From positions 1-37,250 of the forward strand of contig JAFUTQ010000001.1 in the NCBI GenBank assembly GCA_017484135.1: DNA of 37,250 nucleotides, given 5' to 3'. The position numbers and the translations under genes are program-made. The notes under the pieces were generated by a model. The model worked only from the letters and a program-made list of their open reading frames with translations, did not search any database and was not told where the DNA came from. This stretch comes from Lachnospiraceae bacterium (GTDB lineage: Bacteria > Bacillota > Clostridia > Lachnospirales > Lachnospiraceae). This document shows positions 1-9,532 of this stretch, piece by piece (position 1 is the stretch's first letter; each line of letters starts with the position of its first letter).

Positions 1-2
1 CT

Positions 3-3000
3 TATTATTACAATGATGCGGAGTATCAGGATGAGAATAAGGTTGATGCGCCTACCAAGGTAGGAACCTATTACCTGAAGATTGAAGGAAAAGACAATTA
101 TGACGGGACTTTGCAGGGAGAGGAGTACAAATTCTCCATTGTCAAGCAGGGCTTCGCGAATTGTAAGGTTTTTCTGACTTATGGCAGCGTAGAAGATCGG
201 CAGTTGTCAACCGGAAATACAATTTCGATAGACTATCGAACAGGTGGGATAAAACTGCGGGTAACGAAGGTTCAGGATCCAAAAGGGAATGACCTGTCGT
301 GGGCCACGGATTATACATATCAGATCTTTACAGATGAGGCCTGTGCAAATGAGGCAACGTATGATAGCCCCTTTTATGTGGCGGAGAATGCCGGCACCTA
401 CTATATTCGGGTGGAACCGACAGAAACCAGTAATTATGAGGGTGTAGTGATCTTCCAGTTTGTAGTGAACCCGGCAACGGTTAAGCCGAGTGATCTGAAA
501 ATTGTCATTCCGGATCAGACCTATACGGGCAGTGAAATCATTCCGAATCAGGACACGATGACTGTGACCTACGCCGGAAATACGATTTCGAAAGATTCCT
601 ACGACATCGTGTCTGTGGAGAATAATATTGCAATCCAAAGCAAGGACGATACCGGAGCCAAACGTCCTACCGTGAAGATCCGGCTGAAGGGAAATTACCA
701 GCTGAGCGGTGGAAGCGACACCGTGGCAGAGGGCTATTTCAGTATTGTTCCGAAAAAAATCACAGAGTGCCAGTGCAACCTGGTGGAAGGGTCTTCCATA
801 TACGATGAAAAGGAAGCAAAAAAAACCTATACCGGCGCAGTGCTGAAACCGACGATCATTCTCAGTGATGGAAGCAGAACGCTGGTTGCGGGAACGGACT
901 ATCAGATCGACGGCTATTATTCGGATGCTGGCTGCACGGTAAAGATCGATGGAGAACCGAAGAATGCAGGCAACTATTATGTTAAGATTACCGGATTGGG
1001 GAACTATGCAGATTCCAATTCGAGCATAAAAGCCCTCTATGTCATTGCACAGAAATCCCTTGATGACAGTGAAATCAGCTGCAGCGTGAACAATCCGTCC
1101 TATACGGGAGAGTCCGTGGTAAACCGCGCAGAGGATCCGCTGGTGCTGGTATTACGGGATCAGGATACCGAGTTAGTTGAGGGAACAGACTATCAGATTG
1201 TCGACTATTACCAGGATGCGAATTGTACACAGACGAGAGATACGATAAATTCCGGCGCTGTATATGTCAAAATTACCGGAAAAGGAAATTATATCGGTAA
1301 CAGGGTACAGTGCTTCTATATCGGAACAAGTCTCACAGATAAGGTGGCAGCCTTTGATGTATCCGGGTGGACCTATGAGGTAAATTCGAACGGGGAGGAC
1401 GTATCGTATTACGAGGATATTCATGCAGAGATACTCGCTACCGTACGGGCAAATCTTCCGACGGAAGATGAGGATTCTTTCCGGATCACATATTACAAGG
1501 ATGCTGCGAGAACCGTTGCGGCAACGGACAGTGATCCGATTTTTTCCAGTGCCGGGACTATTTATTACCGTATTTCGGGCAAGGACGGCTATTATGACAG
1601 TGTCGACGGAACAGCGGTCATTGCGCAGAAGGATTTGTCAAAGCTTACCGGAGAGATTCTCGGTACCTATATCTATAATTATCAAGGTGCAGCGCAGACC
1701 GTAGCTGACTATGATAGCGGATTACAAAAGGGTGTCAAGCTGTATTCCTATGCAGAGGGAGACACCAAGTGGTTGCTGGACAATACCGGACAGAAGCAGT
1801 ATACGATCACAAACGGAACCGCATACACAGATGTGGGAACCTATAATGTTATTCTGCGGGCTACGTCAGACGGAAACTATACCGGCACAAAAACCCTCCA
1901 ATTCAACATTGAGCCGGAGGAATTAAAGAAAGTGCCGAATCTTAAGGTCGCAGTCACACCGGCTACCTACGCAAACATGGCGCAGACACCGACGGTCACG
2001 CTGACCTATGGCACCTCCGGTAAGGTGCTGGATTCCTCGAATTATATCGTGGAGCTGTATCGGGATGCGGCTTATACGCAGAAAGCGGACGATGAGGACT
2101 GTATCGATGCGGGCACACTCTATGTGAAGCTGACCGGACGGGGAAATTATATCGGCACGATTGATACTGCGGATTATCCGGCAACGGTGCAGGGCGATAA
2201 TCAGTTTGTCATTAAACCGAAGGATATCTCCACAGCGAAGGTCGATATTGAGGGCAAGGATTATGTGTACAGCAATGGGCTGCTGGAGTTTGTGGTAACA
2301 CAGGATTTCACTTCGACCAGTACTACCTATACCAAGAAGCTGACCGAGGGAACGGATTATACATATGAGGCATTGCAGTCCGGCTTTAAGGTAGGGGAGC
2401 AGCTGATTACCCTGACCGGACAGGGCAATTACACCGGCTCCAGAACCTTCAAATTCTATTATGCCGGCAATATCAATGATGCAAGTCATGCCACAGTGAA
2501 GCTGGGAGATGGCAGTGGTTCTGTTCAAAAGAGCTTTTCGGGAAGTGCAGTGACTCTGGCGGACAACGAGATTGTAGTCACGGATAAGAACGGAAACGTA
2601 CTGCGTACGGGAACCGAGTACAGTGTTACTTATACGGATAATGTGGAGCCGGGAGAGGCAACCGTAGCGATTACCGGAATCAAGTCCGCGCACTGGACGG
2701 GAACCTATTACGGACATTTTGATATCATCGGGGATCTCAGTGACTCGCGCTATACGACGATCACACTTCCGGATCAGGCCTATACCGGAAAGGCATACAA
2801 CACGACCGATCAGCCGCTGCAGAATCTGGAAGTAAAGTTTAACGGAAAAACCCTGACGCAGGGCAAGGATTATGAGATTGTCCAGTTTGATAATGCGACC
2901 AATATGTCGACCAACGGAGCGAAGGTTACGATTCATGGAATCGGCTATTTTAAGGGCTATGCAGAGAAGAATTTTTCCATTAAATACAATACCGCGAATC

Positions 3001-6000
3001 TCATCGTGAGTCTGGATCCGCTGGTATGCGATTACGATGACGGCAGAGAGATCAAACCGGAGGTAACCCTTCGTTATCCCACCGGAACCACCTATGACAC
3101 CTCCTTTACAGAGGGAGTCGATTATACGATCAGCTATCACAACAATGTGAATGTGTGCGCAGCAAACGGACTGGAAGGTCCTTATGTACTGATTACCCCG
3201 GTGGCAGGCGGAAAGCTTGCGGGCGGAAGTGTAACCAAGGCATTTACGATTCGAAAGATTGATATTTCCCAGTGTGTGATTTCGGGGGTAAGGAGTACCT
3301 ATACCTACACCGGAGATTTGATTCGACCGGATACCCTGCAGGTAATGAAGTCAGACGGAACGATCATCGATCCGATCAACTATGACATTGCATATTCTAC
3401 CGATGCAAGCAATCCGACGACGGCTCCGGCGGGATCGGTGGAGACCATTACGGTAAAGGGAAAAGGAAATTACTCCGGATCGGTGACAAAGGAGCTGACG
3501 ATTACCAAGCGGAATCTTTCGACAGCGGAGTGCACGATTGCCGATCAGTTGTACAGCGCAAGGGCGCTTACGCCGAATGTGAATGTTACCATAACGGATG
3601 AAAACGGAGAGGAACGGACGCTGACGGCCGGAACGGATTTTGTGGTAGAGACGTACGCGAACAATGTGGCTGCGGCCAATAAAGGCAGTGCGAATGCGCC
3701 GTATGCGCTGATCAGTGGAACGGGAAGCTGTACCGGGCAGGTTCAGGTAGAATTTAATATTAAAAAGAGAGCGATGAGTGAGCTGGTATATCAGCCGGTA
3801 ACAGATCCTCAGTATGTGCCGGGCAAATTGAGTTATACGCCGGAGGTGAAGGTTTACTTTACATCCGCAGATACAGAGCCGCTGACTGCAGGGGTGGATT
3901 ATCGGATTACCTATTACAACAACTCGGCAGTGTTGGCTGAGGATGGTATGAACGGTCCGTATCTTGTGATTGAGCCCACCGATACCTCCAATTTTGAGGG
4001 CAGTCATGTGATTACCTTCTCGATTTTGCCGAAGGATGTCAGCTCGGAGGACATCAAGGTGTCCTTGTCCGACACACTGGACACAGGCTTTGATTCGGCA
4101 AACCGCAATTATGTCTATAACAGAGACAAGGTGCCGTATACACCGACTGCTACGCTGACCTTTGATGACGGAAGTACCGGAACCAGACTGACCGCAGCGG
4201 ATTATGATATCAGCTATGAGAATAATGAGGAAATCGGCACTGCGTATGTGGTCATTACCGGACGGGGCAATTACTCCGGAGAGCGCCGGGAAGCGTTTAC
4301 CATCGGTACACTGATTGCCAATGATACGATTACGGTTACAGGAATCAGCAACAAAGTATATAACGGACAGGATACGACACCTACAGATATCCGGGTAAAA
4401 TTCAATGCAAAGGACGAATACCTTACCGAGGACGTAGATTATACCGTAGGTTTTTATCTGGATGAGACGTGTCAGAGTCCGGCAAGCCTTTCTGATATGC
4501 AGAACGCAGGTCGCATTTATGTTGCGATTACCGGAACGGCGGATGCCAATGCCGGCGGATATGTGGGAGCGGCAGTGATTCCGTACACAATTTTGCAAAA
4601 ATCGTTGACTTCTTCAGATATTGTGATCAGCGGCAACGATGATGTGAACTACACCGGAGAGGAGGTATATCCGAAGAATCTGCGGCTGACAGATACGACC
4701 ACAGGACGTGTCATTGATGCATCCCAGTATACGGTGCGTTATGAGAATAACGTGGATATCGGCACGGCATCGGCAACGGTGACAGCGACGGAAACCGGAA
4801 ATTATAAGGACAGTATCACGGTCTATTACCGTGTGACAAAGTATGATATCTCTGCAGTGGTAGCAGAGGCAATTCCCGATCAGATCTATACGGGGGACTA
4901 TATCATTCCCGAGATGACCATTTATGATAATGGCGTTGAGCTTGTGAAGGGACAGGATTATGAGGTGGTAAACGGAAATAACCTGCGGGCAGGCGAGTCC
5001 TGGGTAATTATTCAGGGAATCGGAAACTATGACCAGACAAAGCGCGTATACTTTAACATCATCGCCAACATGGAGGATGCGATTGTCGACGACATCCCGG
5101 ATCAGCTGTATACCGGAAAACCGGTTACGCCGGTTGAGCGGGTGGCATGCGGCGGAAATACGTTGCAGAGAGGTGTGGATTATACGGTAGCCTATGCAAA
5201 CAATACGGCGGTGGGAGATGCTTCGATTACGATTACGCCGATTTCGAAATACTATACGGGAACCATCGTGAAGAAATTTACGATTACCAACAGTATAGCG
5301 GGTGCCCAGATCAGCGTGACTCCAAATTCTTATCGTTATACCGGAGAGGCATATACGCCGGAGCCGATTGTGACACTTGGAGGCGTACGGCTGACGAAAA
5401 ATGTGGACTATACAGTGGTTTACAGAAACAATGTGAATGTCGGCACGGCATCTGTGATTGTCATAGGTATTGGCAAATATTCGTCCTCTAAGACGGCGAA
5501 CTTCAGCATTGTAGAGAGAAACATTGAAAATTGCAGTATTTACATGGTTTCCAGTCAGAGCTTTACCGGAAAGCGGATTACGCCGCCCGTGGTAGTGAAG
5601 GATGGAAATACAGCGCTGGAGCAGGGCAAGGACTATACGGTATCCTACAGCAATAATCTGGATATCGGTACAGGAACGGCCACGATTACCGGAAGCGGAG
5701 ACTATGACGGAACGGTGGAGAGGGAATTTACCATTGTAGCGGAAAATCCGATTAAGACGGTACTGGTACAGAATAAGAACGAATCGGCAGGAACCTTTGA
5801 TGTGCTGGTGGATGGTGCCGCGGAATATGTCGATCTGGTAAAGGTTCGGGTTTGGTCAAAGGGAGATCGGTCCGATGCTTATACCTATGAGGCATTGCGT
5901 GTGGACGGGGATACGTTTATCGCACATGTGAATGCGCAAAATCATGGTTACACGTCGGGCGCTTATCAGATTTTGGTATTGGCAAGCGGGCAGAACTACT

Positions 6001-6632
6001 CGGAGCATGAGGTCTATCAGACGGCTACAACCTTCAGCCCACAGGCACATGCGACAGGGTCGTCATCGGGAAATGCCCAGACGAACGGTGTGTGGCAGGT
6101 ATCCGCTGCAGGCTGGTGGTATCAGTACACAGATGGCACCTATGCAGCAAATGAGTGGAAAAATATCGACGGTACCTGGTACTGGTTTGACGGCAGCGGG
6201 TATATGGTGACCAGCTGGCAGCAGATCAATGGAAGCTGGTACTATTTCGGAAATGACGGTTGTATGAGAACCGGATGGGTGAAGCTGGGCGATGTGTGGT
6301 ATTATTTGCAAGGCAGCGGAGCAATGGCCACCGGCTGGCAGATGGTTGACGGAAACTGGTATTGGTTTGACGGCAGCGGAGCAATGGCTACTGGCTGGCA
6401 GCTGATTGACGGGGTATGGTACTATCTGAAGAGCAGCGGAGAGATGGTGACCGGCTGGCTGAAAATCGGAAACCGCTGGTACTACATGAAGGACAGCGGA
6501 GCAATGGCCACCGGCTGGCAAAAGATTGCAGGAAGCTGGTATTACATGTACGGAAGCGGTGTTATGGCAGCCGATACATGGATCGGAAGTGATTATGTAA
6601 ACGGATCGGGGCAGTGGACGCGCTCGCGTTGA
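3..6632 (+). CDS. Giant repetitive cell-surface protein, 5'-truncated by window edge
   Basis: The frame is open from the first bases, so the true start lies upstream; the TTG at 111 is an internal codon. About 2,200 residues are visible. I count 22 tandem modules of roughly 75-100 residues, each with the pattern Y(T)G...P...L..G.DY.V.Y.NN...G.A.VTI.G.GNY.G....F.I, which resembles MBG/YDG-type bacterial Ig-like modules. A unique stretch of ~90 residues follows, then 8-9 CW_binding_1 (choline-binding-like) repeats of the form GAMATGWQ-DG-WYYL to the C-terminus. The protein is therefore probably exported and held non-covalently on wall polymers; there is no LPXTG motif. The modules are diverged from one another, so they are old duplications. 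The Ig-like modules suggest an extended stalk or adhesin. The ligand cannot be told from sequence. Confidence 0.9.
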   Translation, partial: YYYNDAEYQDENKVDAPTKVGTYYLKIEGKDNYDGTLQGEEYKFSIVKQGFANCKVFLTYGSVEDRQLSTGNTISIDYRTGGIKLRVTKVQDPKGNDLSWATDYTYQIFTDEACANEATYDSPFYVAENAGTYYIRVEPTETSNYEGVVIFQFVVNPATVKPSDLKIVIPDQTYTGSEIIPNQDTMTVTYAGNTISKDSYDIVSVENNIAIQSKDDTGAKRPTVKIRLKGNYQLSGGSDTVAEGYFSIVPKKITECQCNLVEGSSIYDEKEAKKTYTGAVLKPTIILSDGSRTLVAGTDYQIDGYYSDAGCTVKIDGEPKNAGNYYVKITGLGNYADSNSSIKALYVIAQKSLDDSEISCSVNNPSYTGESVVNRAEDPLVLVLRDQDTELVEGTDYQIVDYYQDANCTQTRDTINSGAVYVKITGKGNYIGNRVQCFYIGTSLTDKVAAFDVSGWTYEVNSNGEDVSYYEDIHAEILATVRANLPTEDEDSFRITYYKDAARTVAATDSDPIFSSAGTIYYRISGKDGYYDSVDGTAVIAQKDLSKLTGEILGTYIYNYQGAAQTVADYDSGLQKGVKLYSYAEGDTKWLLDNTGQKQYTITNGTAYTDVGTYNVILRATSDGNYTGTKTLQFNIEPEELKKVPNLKVAVTPATYANMAQTPTVTLTYGTSGKVLDSSNYIVELYRDAAYTQKADDEDCIDAGTLYVKLTGRGNYIGTIDTADYPATVQGDNQFVIKPKDISTAKVDIEGKDYVYSNGLLEFVVTQDFTSTSTTYTKKLTEGTDYTYEALQSGFKVGEQLITLTGQGNYTGSRTFKFYYAGNINDASHATVKLGDGSGSVQKSFSGSAVTLADNEIVVTDKNGNVLRTGTEYSVTYTDNVEPGEATVAITGIKSAHWTGTYYGHFDIIGDLSDSRYTTITLPDQAYTGKAYNTTDQPLQNLEVKFNGKTLTQGKDYEIVQFDNATNMSTNGAKVTIHGIGYFKGYAEKNFSIKYNTANLIVSLDPLVCDYDDGREIKPEVTLRYPTGTTYDTSFTEGVDYTISYHNNVNVCAANGLEGPYVLITPVAGGKLAGGSVTKAFTIRKIDISQCVISGVRSTYTYTGDLIRPDTLQVMKSDGTIIDPINYDIAYSTDASNPTTAPAGSVETITVKGKGNYSGSVTKELTITKRNLSTAECTIADQLYSARALTPNVNVTITDENGEERTLTAGTDFVVETYANNVAAANKGSANAPYALISGTGSCTGQVQVEFNIKKRAMSELVYQPVTDPQYVPGKLSYTPEVKVYFTSADTEPLTAGVDYRITYYNNSAVLAEDGMNGPYLVIEPTDTSNFEGSHVITFSILPKDVSSEDIKVSLSDTLDTGFDSANRNYVYNRDKVPYTPTATLTFDDGSTGTRLTAADYDISYENNEEIGTAYVVITGRGNYSGERREAFTIGTLIANDTITVTGISNKVYNGQDTTPTDIRVKFNAKDEYLTEDVDYTVGFYLDETCQSPASLSDMQNAGRIYVAITGTADANAGGYVGAAVIPYTILQKSLTSSDIVISGNDDVNYTGEEVYPKNLRLTDTTTGRVIDASQYTVRYENNVDIGTASATVTATETGNYKDSITVYYRVTKYDISAVVAEAIPDQIYTGDYIIPEMTIYDNGVELVKGQDYEVVNGNNLRAGESWVIIQGIGNYDQTKRVYFNIIANMEDAIVDDIPDQLYTGKPVTPVERVACGGNTLQRGVDYTVAYANNTAVGDASITITPISKYYTGTIVKKFTITNSIAGAQISVTPNSYRYTGEAYTPEPIVTLGGVRLTKNVDYTVVYRNNVNVGTASVIVIGIGKYSSSKTANFSIVERNIENCSIYMVSSQSFTGKRITPPVVVKDGNTALEQGKDYTVSYSNNLDIGTGTATITGSGDYDGTVEREFTIVAENPIKTVLVQNKNESAGTFDVLVDGAAEYVDLVKVRVWSKGDRSDAYTYEALRVDGDTFIAHVNAQNHGYTSGAYQILVLASGQNYSEHEVYQTATTFSPQAHATGSSSGNAQTNGVWQVSAAGWWYQYTDGTYAANEWKNIDGTWYWFDGSGYMVTSWQQINGSWYYFGNDGCMRTGWVKLGDVWYYLQGSGAMATGWQMVDGNWYWFDGSGAMATGWQLIDGVWYYLKSSGEMVTGWLKIGNRWYYMKDSGAMATGWQKIAGSWYYMYGSGVMAADTWIGSDYVNGSGQWTRSR

Positions 6633-6667
6633 TCTGTAAGAGGTTAGAAAGATAAGGAAAGATAAAG

Positions 6668-6702
6668 AAAAGCTCGAAAGTGCAGTGCATTTTCGAGCTT
6701 TT
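6668..6702. terminator. Bidirectional intrinsic terminator
   Basis: A near-perfect palindrome: AGCTCGAAA at 6671-6679 pairs with TTTCGAGCT at 6691-6699, with further pairing (TGCA/TGCA) inside. A's precede it and T's follow it, so it can work on both strands. It sits between the convergent surface-protein and leuA-like genes and probably ends both. Confidence 0.85.
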
Positions 6703-6712
6703 CAAATATCGG

Positions 6713-8707
6713 TTAATTTGCTTTGGAATTGCGGTATTGTACCGGAGTCATATCGTATTTTTTCTTAAACATCCGGTTGAAATTTTCGACATTCTGATAA
6801 CCTACGGCATAGGCAATCTTTTCTACGGTCATGTTGCCGTTTTTCAGCAGGGTTTTTGCCTTTTTCATGCGGATGTTCTGCACCAGTTCTACAAAGGTCT
6901 TTCCCGATTTGTCCTTGATATATTTGGAAATATAGGGCTCGGACAGGTGGAACTCCTTGGCAAGATCTTCCAGGGTCACGGTCTGGTAGTTGGCCTGAAT
7001 GTAGTTTTGCATGGCGGTCAGCCGTTCGTCCTGTACATGTTCCTCTGTCTGGATTTCGGGGAGCTGGTTCACAGCGACTACCAATGCATCAATGGATGCC
7101 TTGATGATATCGTCGTCGATGCCGACACCCCAGTACATTTTCTCCTTATGGGTAATGCCCACATATGCCATGGCCTTCGAGGAAGAACCGTGGGACAGCG
7201 CGTGCTCCTCATAGACAGACAGTTCATAGCTGACATCAAAGTATTGCTTGATAATATTGCTGACAGCATCCAGGCGTCCGTTGCCGTTTGCGTGCACATC
7301 TGCCGAGCGTTCGCCCTGCGTAATCGTCGCTTCTGCTATGATACCGTCCACCTGTTTAAAATGACACTCCGAAATATAGAAATATGGGTGATAGTTCACA
7401 TATTTATCGGAGAAAATGTCATAAATCCATTGCGGCGATAACTCTTTGTGTTCCTCATCCGATACATGCTTGATCAGATATCCGACCTCCTCCCGCATTT
7501 TATCGGGAAGCGAGATGCCGAAATTCTGCTTCAGGATATAGTTAACACCTCCCTTGCCGGATTGGCTGTTGATCCGGATTACGTCAGAATCATAGGTTCT
7601 GCCCACATCTACCGGATCCACCGGCAGATAGGGAACTGTCCATTTGTTCAGTTTCTTTTCTTCACGCCATGCCATACCCTTTGCAATCGCATCCTGATGG
7701 GAACCGGAGAAAGCGGTAAACACCAGATCACCGGCATAGGGCTGGCGCTCATACACATGCATGCGTGTAAATTTTTCGTAATTGGCACGGATTTCCGGCA
7801 TATTGGAGAAATCCAGCTTTGGATCCACACCGTGTGAAAACATGTTCATGGCAAGTGTAACGATATCGACATTTCCGGTACGTTCGCCGTTGCCGAACAG
7901 AGTGCCTTCGATACGGTCTGCGCCTGCCAAAAGTCCCAGCTCGGCGTCACTGACACCAGTGCCGCGGTCGTTGTGTGGATGCAGGGAAAGAACCACAGCA
8001 GAGCGGTATTTGATATTTTTGTTCAGGTACTCAATCTGTGTGGCAAATACATGGGGCATAGCGGCCTCTACGGTGGCGGGAATGTTGATGATCGCCTTGT
8101 GATCTTCCGTCGGCTGCCATACATCCAGTACAGCGTTGCACACCTCCAGTGCATAATCCACCTCTGTGCCGTGGAAGCTTTCCGGGCTGTATTCAAAGGA
8201 GAAGTTCCCCTCTGTCTCAGCCGCCAGATCCCTGAGCAGAACGGCGCCGTCTATGGCGATCTGCTTGATTTGCTCTTTGTTTTTCTTAAACACCTGTTCC
8301 CGCTGCGCCACGGATGTAGAATTGTAGAGATGGATGACTGCGTGGGGAGCACCCTTTACCGCTTCAAAGGTCTTTTTGATGATATGCTCCCGCGCCTGCG
8401 TCAGCACCTGTACCGTCACATCCTCCGGAATCATGTTGCGTTCAATCAATGCCCGCATGAAATTATATTCGGTCTCGGAAGCAGCAGGAAAGCCGACCTC
8501 AATTTCCTTAAATCCTATTTTAACAAGCATTTCAAAAAATTGCAGCTTTTCTTCCAGACTCATCGGTTCGATCAATGCCTGATTTCCATCCCGCAGATCC
8601 ACCGAGCACCAGATGGGTGGTTTGTCAATATAGTCTTTTTTTACCCAGTCATAAGAACACACAGGTGGCAAAAAATAACCACGTTCATACTTTTCATAGC
8701 CTTTCAT
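6713..8707 (-). CDS. leuA: 2-isopropylmalate synthase fused to a C-terminal AraC-type HTH domain
   Basis: Catalyses condensation of 2-oxoisovalerate with acetyl-CoA, the first committed step of leucine synthesis. The HMGL-like TIM barrel spans residues ~30-310, with DLRDGNQ (37-43), the metal-binding HPHNDRGTG (243-251) and GNGERTGN (272-279). The sequence resembles the longer yeast-type LeuA class. A LeuA regulatory (leucine-binding) domain covers ~435-550. Residues ~562-660 are an AraC/XylS double helix-turn-helix ([20 protein letters not shown] and [29 protein letters not shown]), which normal LeuA (~510-560 aa) lacks. Start: an ATG at 8722 is possible, but GGAGG at 8716-8720 lies 8 nt before the ATG at 8707, giving 664 aa. 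It stands alone, with no other leu genes nearby. The HTH may let it act as a leucine-sensing regulator; that is inference. Confidence 0.93.
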   Translation of the reverse strand: MKGYEKYERGYFLPPVCSYDWVKKDYIDKPPIWCSVDLRDGNQALIEPMSLEEKLQFFEMLVKIGFKEIEVGFPAASETEYNFMRALIERNMIPEDVTVQVLTQAREHIIKKTFEAVKGAPHAVIHLYNSTSVAQREQVFKKNKEQIKQIAIDGAVLLRDLAAETEGNFSFEYSPESFHGTEVDYALEVCNAVLDVWQPTEDHKAIINIPATVEAAMPHVFATQIEYLNKNIKYRSAVVLSLHPHNDRGTGVSDAELGLLAGADRIEGTLFGNGERTGNVDIVTLAMNMFSHGVDPKLDFSNMPEIRANYEKFTRMHVYERQPYAGDLVFTAFSGSHQDAIAKGMAWREEKKLNKWTVPYLPVDPVDVGRTYDSDVIRINSQSGKGGVNYILKQNFGISLPDKMREEVGYLIKHVSDEEHKELSPQWIYDIFSDKYVNYHPYFYISECHFKQVDGIIAEATITQGERSADVHANGNGRLDAVSNIIKQYFDVSYELSVYEEHALSHGSSSKAMAYVGITHKEKMYWGVGIDDDIIKASIDALVVAVNQLPEIQTEEHVQDERLTAMQNYIQANYQTVTLEDLAKEFHLSEPYISKYIKDKSGKTFVELVQNIRMKKAKTLLKNGNMTVEKIAYAVGYQNVENFNRMFKKKYDMTPVQYRNSKAN

Positions 8708-8763
8708 AGTATCTACCTCCATTAACTAAGGTTATGCTAACATAGAAAGAATGATTTGTGTAG

Positions 8764-8799
8764 GATTAAATTTAATCATTTTGGTTGATAAAATTTAAT
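8764..8799. promoter_or_regulatory. Paired 13-bp direct repeat, candidate operator
   Basis: GATTAAATTTAAT at 8764-8776 and GATAAAATTTAAT at 8787-8799 match at 12 of 13 positions, with their starts 23 bp apart (about two helical turns). The first is also part of a 14-bp perfect palindrome at 8764-8777. They lie between the divergent leuA-AraC and GNAT genes. AraC-family proteins usually bind direct repeats of about this spacing, so this is a candidate site for the HTH fused to LeuA. The region is AT-rich, which weakens the call. Confidence 0.45.
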
Positions 8800-8811
8800 A
8801 TAGCAAATCCC

Positions 8812-8840
8812 TTGTGTTTTTGTTTGGGAGGGAATATAAT
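8812..8840 (+). promoter_or_regulatory. Promoter of GNAT gene
   Basis: TTGTGT at 8812-8817, a 17-bp spacer, then TATAAT at 8835-8840. Transcription would begin near 8847, which rules out the upstream GTG (8814) as a start and supports the ATG at 8874. Confidence 0.7.
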
Positions 8841-8873
8841 ATTGGAAACGAAATACAGAGGAATGGAAAGCTC

Positions 8874-9368
8874 ATGAATGGAATGATACGTCGTGCAAGA
8901 GAAGAAGACATCGGGCAGCTGATGGATATCTATAATGAAGCAATTCTGCATACGAGCGCTACGTTTGATATGCAGGAGAAGACATTGGAGGACAGACGAA
9001 ACTGGTTCTTTGCACATAGGGGAAAGTATCTGCTCTATGTGGCAGCCGAGGGGAAGCGGATTTTAGGATATGCGGCATTGTCCCCTTACAGCGAGCGGTC
9101 TGCCTATGACGGGACGGTAGAGCTATCGGTCTACATATTAGAGGAATATCATAGACAGGGGCTGGGCACAGCATTGGCGAAGAAGGTACTGGAGGAGGCC
9201 AGGCAGTCAGTGGAAATCCACAATGTGGTTTCACTGGTTACCGCAGAAAATGAAGCCAGCGTCAAGCTTCATGAGAAACTGGGATTTGCCTTTTGCGGGA
9301 AGATCAAGGAGGCAGGATATAAATTCGGACGCTATCTGGATGTAGATATTTATCAAATCGTAATTTAA
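8874..9368 (+). CDS. GNAT family N-acetyltransferase (phosphinothricin acetyltransferase-like)
   Basis: A single GNAT domain of ~164 aa that transfers an acetyl group from acetyl-CoA to an amine. The opening MIRRAREEDIGQLMDIYNEAI, the LSVYILEEYHRQGLGTAL acetyl-CoA loop (RQGLGTA) and ENEASVKLHEKLGF near the end are typical of the PAT/YncA-type subfamily. The substrate is unknown; relatives acetylate phosphinothricin-like compounds or methionine derivatives. The frame extends up to a GTG at 8814, but the -10 box at 8835-8840 lies inside that extension, so the start is the ATG at 8874 (or 8883). Transcribed divergently from leuA and closed by its own terminator. Confidence 0.87.
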   Translation: MNGMIRRAREEDIGQLMDIYNEAILHTSATFDMQEKTLEDRRNWFFAHRGKYLLYVAAEGKRILGYAALSPYSERSAYDGTVELSVYILEEYHRQGLGTALAKKVLEEARQSVEIHNVVSLVTAENEASVKLHEKLGFAFCGKIKEAGYKFGRYLDVDIYQIVI

Positions 9369-9379
9369 CACAAAGGGTC

Positions 9380-9416
9380 AAAACGGACACAGGATTTCAT
9401 CCTTTGTCCGTTTTTT
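9380..9416 (+). terminator. Intrinsic terminator after GNAT gene
   Basis: AAAACGGACA (9380-9389) pairs with TGTCCGTTTT (9405-9414), and AGGAT pairs with ATCCT inside. A run of six T's starts at 9411. Confidence 0.88.
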
Positions 9417-9423
9417 GAACAGG

Positions 9424-9459
9424 GAACCAATCCGGCAAACTGGTTTGCCGAGTCGGTTC
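9424..9459. other. Hairpin of unknown role
   Basis: GAACC (9424-9428) pairs with GGTTC (9455-9459), and CGGCAAAC pairs with GTTTGCCG inside. No T-run follows on either strand. It lies between two terminators in a 164-bp gene-free gap. Confidence 0.5.
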
Positions 9460-9476
9460 TCTGCTAAAATTGAAAG

Positions 9477-9511
9477 AAATTACCTCGACAAAATTATTGT
9501 CGAGGTAATTT
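9477..9511. terminator. Terminator hairpin, end of the VTC/DUF4353 operon
   Basis: A perfect 15-bp stem (9477-9491 with 9497-9511) and a 5-nt loop, just past the stop of the minus-strand lipoprotein gene. The stem's 3' side is T-rich on both strands, so it may act in both directions. Confidence 0.75.
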
Positions 9512-9532
9512 TCGCACATCTTTGTTTATATC

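Noticed and set aside
1923-3140. Long minus-strand open frame (405 aa) opposite the giant surface protein
   Set aside because: The composition is that of antisense to a repetitive coding strand; it has no ribosome site and no recognisable domain. The same applies to 3351-4598 and several others.
9373-9383. AAGGGTCAAAA shared with 31054-31064 and resembling the AAGGGGTCAAAA near the recombinase
   Set aside because: At 9373 it overlaps a plain terminator stem and the match is too short to claim common origin.
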